From assembly GCA_003342815.1 (NCBI GenBank), contig PTEX01000332.1, forward strand, positions 1-64,000: DNA of 64,000 nucleotides. The letters run 5' to 3'. This DNA comes from Eudromia elegans (lineage: Eukaryota > Chordata > Aves > Tinamiformes > Tinamidae). Below the pieces are notes generated by a model, which was given only the letters and a program-made list of their open reading frames with translations, did no database searches and was not told the origin of the DNA. The translations under genes were made by a program, and so were the position numbers. Position 1 is the stretch's first letter. Each line of letters opens with the position of its first letter. Below, piece after piece: positions 59,821 to 64,000 of this stretch.

Positions 59821-62800
59821 ATTAGCATAGAGAAAGTGAGTGGTTTGTGAGTTGTCTGGCAAGCAACTGTCAGCAGTTTACAAACTTTCTCTTCCCACTT
59901 ATTCTCATTCTCTGCAGGCAATTTGCTTGGTTTCATAATTAAAAAATCCAAGAAGTTGTTTTGATTCTGCCTCTAAGTAACACCTTTGGTCGGTTTGCTT
60001 CAAAGTGCATCCACTCACTTTGTCTTGTCTAAAGAGATATTCAAAGTGAAGCAGATTTGTAGCTTACCAATTATTTTTTCATTGCAGGTGGTATCTCTAC
60101 CTCGGGTTCATGTGAACAGTTATCTTTTGATTTGTCCACACTTCTCTTAATTCACTCTCCTTTTTAACATCAAATAAGATCACCATGTCAGCACTTCTGA
60201 CATTTGGAAGCCCATCATAAATGTGTCCTTGGTTTCCCTTCAGTTAGTTAGGATTTATAAGATTCCTTTAAGATGTGCTTGATTATGTGGCTCTCCTTCC
60301 TGTAAATATATGCCTGTGCTTCCTATAAATAAATACTTCAGAGGATTGCATTTCTTAATACATATACATTTTTGAGCCTTTGCAGAAGCACTTCCCATTT
60401 TTCATTTTCCATATGCACTATGCTCTTGATTAATTTATCAATTAATTCTCCTATTTCTCTGTTCTTTTGAATATTATCAGGAATATTCAGCTATACATCA
60501 AAATTACGGAAGTCAAAGATTTTCAACAGCTCATGTTTTTGAATAATTTAATAATTTTTGATCAAATTAATACTGTTACAAGTTTTAAATAAATTAATTC
60601 TGTTAAATGTATTAATTGATCTATTCTTGTATTCTGATCAACATGTCTTCTCTATAATGAATCTGTGAAAATCAGCTGCTAGATTTCCATACATAAAAGT
60701 TTATAGTTAGCTTCAATATTTACTTTTAGTAATACTTAATTTTAATTTATATGAAATACATTTTTTTTGTTTCTATGATGTAAATAGAGTTCATTTTATG
60801 AGGTATTCAGTATGCCTTTTCTAGTTTCTTCTTCTTAATCTTTGCCTACTGTTCATATTTCATTCAGATCATCAATGACTAATTTTTTCCTTCTAGTTGT
60901 AAATTTAGGTATTTATTTCTGTACCTATATTTTCATCAGATAAATAGTTTTAAAAAAAAAAGTTTGCAGTATTCAGGATGAGAAGGGTAGTTAATAGGAA
61001 AGAAAAACCTTTAAGTACCTTCATTTTCCCGTTCTCTTTCCAGAGGTACTTTCCTCGTGTACGTGTATTCCTCCTTTCTCAGCTACTTCTAATATATTTG
61101 CTAATGTTCATCTTTTATTTCTTCAGCTACTGTCTTCTGTGTCATTTCTTAATACATTTTTCTCCTGTTTCTTTTTTTATTGCCTCAGTGCTGCTTCTAG
61201 CACAGTCTATCAGAGGCCCACAGGGAGAGTAGAATGAACTTCAAAGAGTCATGTTATGTTTGACCCAAAAAAGACACATTATATGACAGTATGCACTTGT
61301 CTGAGCAGTGCTAATTGATGGAAAAAAAATATGACATTCAAAAGTAATGTTGCAGCATATTGTACCTGCTACTGTATATTCGATGAATAGTTCTAACCAG
61401 CATAAACTTAAGCCAAACCCCAAGTTGCATGCCAACCAGTCTTTTGATTTAATAGCATTATAATGTCTGAAAAGATCTTGGCAAAAATGGTAAATAAAAG
61501 CAGGCAGGTGATTTATTTATACAAGAGAGAATTCAAAATCTAATTACACCAACTCAAGTAAATTTGCCCAGTTAAAAAAAAAGGACTTGTCTGATCCTGG
61601 AAGGAAAACCTCTGGCTTAGAACATCAAACTGAATCACACCAAGCTGATTAACCAGAATGGCTAGGGCAATAAATCTTTCAGCAGAGTTAGCAACATCTA
61701 GCTTGAGAATGCAGCAAGGTGTGAATAGAGGATCATCAAGAAGTCAAGAGTAGATGGCCTTACAATTGTAGGCATGAAATGAACCATCATTCACAGCTAC
61801 GAACTGAATTTGGAGTGTTTGCAAGTGGCATATCAGATGATAGTTTGAACTGTGTAGTCTTTGTCTAACCTTGACCTGTGATAGAACCTCCTTCTGGTGC
61901 CAAACACAAACGATTGATTCAGTTTTAGGAATCTTATTTGACAGTATATATGATGTATTACAAGTGTGGGCTTAAAACAGGATTCTGTTATAGCACTTGA
62001 AGCTCAAGAAGCCTTTTCGCACCCAGTTTAGTATGACCAGGTACTAAAACTTATTGCAGCTTCTCTACTGAATGCAAATCTCATTGTGATTAGTCATAGC
62101 TCAGCTACTGTACCACGTTCCACATACGAACGGGGAAATTTATGCTAATCCAATACGGTAAAGGCACTGTGATGAGTCTTTGCATTATTTTCTTCCTTAT
62201 TTCTTTCTTTGCCCTTACAGGAGTGAACAGAGCTAAAAATAAAGGGTTGTTGATGTAAGTGCTTGCTTACCAGAACAAGCATAGTTGGAAAAGACCATGT
62301 GAAATCCAAGTCTACGGCTGAGGACTTAAAAATGCTGAGCTATTAAAATTATTTAACATTTCTGCCGACTTATGGTCCATTTTTATCTCTGCAGCTCCTA
62401 TCATAACAAATCCGAAACGCTCTATCATACTAACATTAAAATATGTGCCTTTCTGTCCTGCTATATTAAATCATATAAATTTTGTTACTACAGTCTTCAA
62501 AGGCTGTTTATTTCTTTCTAAATGATAGTTTGATCCCACTTTGCGTTAATGTTGCCTTCTACCTATGTGTCATCCGAGTATGTAATTCATAAATTATGCT
62601 GATGTTAACAAAGAGGCAAGGTATCTGATTTGTTCCCAGACTTCATCTTGAGGAATTTCACACTCAAGTCCACAGTTCACTGGCAAGAAAGATGAGTTGA
62701 ACAGACATGAACAGATCTCATGGCAGGGGAGATTATGATGTGGAAATAGTATTACATTGTGTCTGTGGCAAACTTCATAATCTCAAGTTTAGAAAAGGGA

Positions 62801-64000
62801 AAATTATGTCAGAGGATGTGCGTAATAAAGGCATGGTAAAGCAACGTCATTGCGTATTTGTTCAAATATATTCTTTCGGACTCCATCTCATATGTAAAGA
62901 GTAGAGGATCCCCTTATTAATCCCTCAACTATTTGCTATACATTTGGCATGTTTTGGTGAAGATGTACTACAAAATTGTGGAGAACAAGAGTCAGAGAAC
63001 TGTGTGGAAAGGAAAATCTCAGTTTCAAAAACCAAGTATTGTACTATGAGATTCCAAGTGACAGAGGTACAAGACATAGGATTTGCCTCTGTGCCTTCTC
63101 TTGACATAGTGTCCATATTTGTTCCTTCAATAGATCTATTGATCCTGTGATGCCCACATTTGCTTTTCCTATCAGACGGCAATTTCACTCTCATTCTCTG
63201 TCTTGAACTCTGCTTGATATAAGAATTATCACTGAGTGAGTCTAAGAAGTCAAAATTAAAAAGTCTCACTAACAATAAATGGGCAAATAATCCTTTTGTT
63301 TGTTTATTTTATGAACAAGTGATTCACAAATATTTTTCCTCTGTTTTTAGAAATACAATTTAGGTCTAGGAAAAGAATGTATAATTTTTGTCCTTGATAT
63401 TAACTTATTTCTGAAGAAAAGACCAAAAATCTGCCCTATGACACAATAGCAATAGTTTATACTTTTCTATACTTTTGTTCTGTTCTGTGACTTCCAGATC
63501 AGGCATTTCTTCTCTGCAAACACTTAGTAGCACGAGACCTAGTCACTTGTGCTTTGTTTCACTTTTCAAATCCGGACTAGGAGCTGTGATGATAGGGAAG
63601 TACTGGCTTCCAGAAAGAGGGATTTTTTCCTAGTATATATGCTTCTGTGAAAATTTGTAGCTACCAGAAAAATGAAAGTGCGCTATGCAAATGCATTATG
63701 GTATTATGTCAAATTGGCCCCTGTGTAATCATCTTCTTGTCACAGGATGCTAGATTGCTGCTAATGCTGTATCCTAGATATTACACAAAATTGTCACTTG
63801 GATTTGTCATTTTTGTTAAGGCAGCATTTCCAGACAAAAGAAAGGAGAGGAAAGTCTCACTTTCCCTCCCCTATTCTAGTAAAGAACAGTTGTATTTCTA
63901 AATTATGCAAGGGGCACAGCAGAATGACTGTGAAGAGTGCCTTAGGAGTGCATGCAATAATAATAGCAAAGTTAATAATTAATAGTTATGCTGGATTTGG
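59821..64000. other. AT-rich non-coding spacer to the right window edge
   Basis: This is about 4.2 kb with no recognisable gene or repeat beyond short homopolymers. The stretch 61600-62700 has more complex sequence than average but shows no open frame or RNA motif I can name. Confidence 0.6.

Overview
The window looks like an AT-rich stretch of a bird (or closely related archosaur) nuclear genome. The strongest evidence is a set of CR1 non-LTR retrotransposon copies whose reading frames, 3' ends and octamer-type tails match the avian/reptilian CR1 family. Two LTR-type retroelement families, simple repeats and long non-coding spacers fit the same picture. I see no bacterial-style gene arrangement, no convincing host exon, no rRNA or tRNA gene and no CRISPR array. 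The window is best read as a gene desert or the inside of a very large intron.

Layout. 1-612: 3' part of a CR1 on the minus strand, running off the left edge. 1525-1818: an old solo-type LTR on the minus strand with an alpharetrovirus/ERVK-like promoter and poly(A) layout. 5151-5288: a long polypyrimidine tract. 5840-5938: a (TTTTA)n array. 11049-11168: a probable ancient CR1 scrap. 13702-13974 and 23187-23431: two short minus-strand CR1 3' ends. 32871-32937: a perfect 20-bp inverted repeat. About 34000-35397: a plus-strand CR1 that keeps a full endonuclease domain but has lost the reverse transcriptase and 3' end. 39175-39785 and 53610-54238: two related LTR-like repeats in the same orientation, about 14.4 kb apart. 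59487-59820: a CR1 3' end with an internal deletion. The rest is AT-rich sequence with poly(A)/poly(T) runs and small tandem duplications.

How it fits together. No genes here work together. The window is a record of retrotransposon insertions (five clear CR1 copies, one probable one and three LTR-type relics), mutational decay and small replication-slippage events. The most informative items are the 3'-truncated CR1, the internally deleted CR1, the paired LTR-like repeats that could recombine with each other, and two perfect hairpins with no element to explain them. I found no previously undescribed multi-gene system. All percent identities are by-eye estimates.
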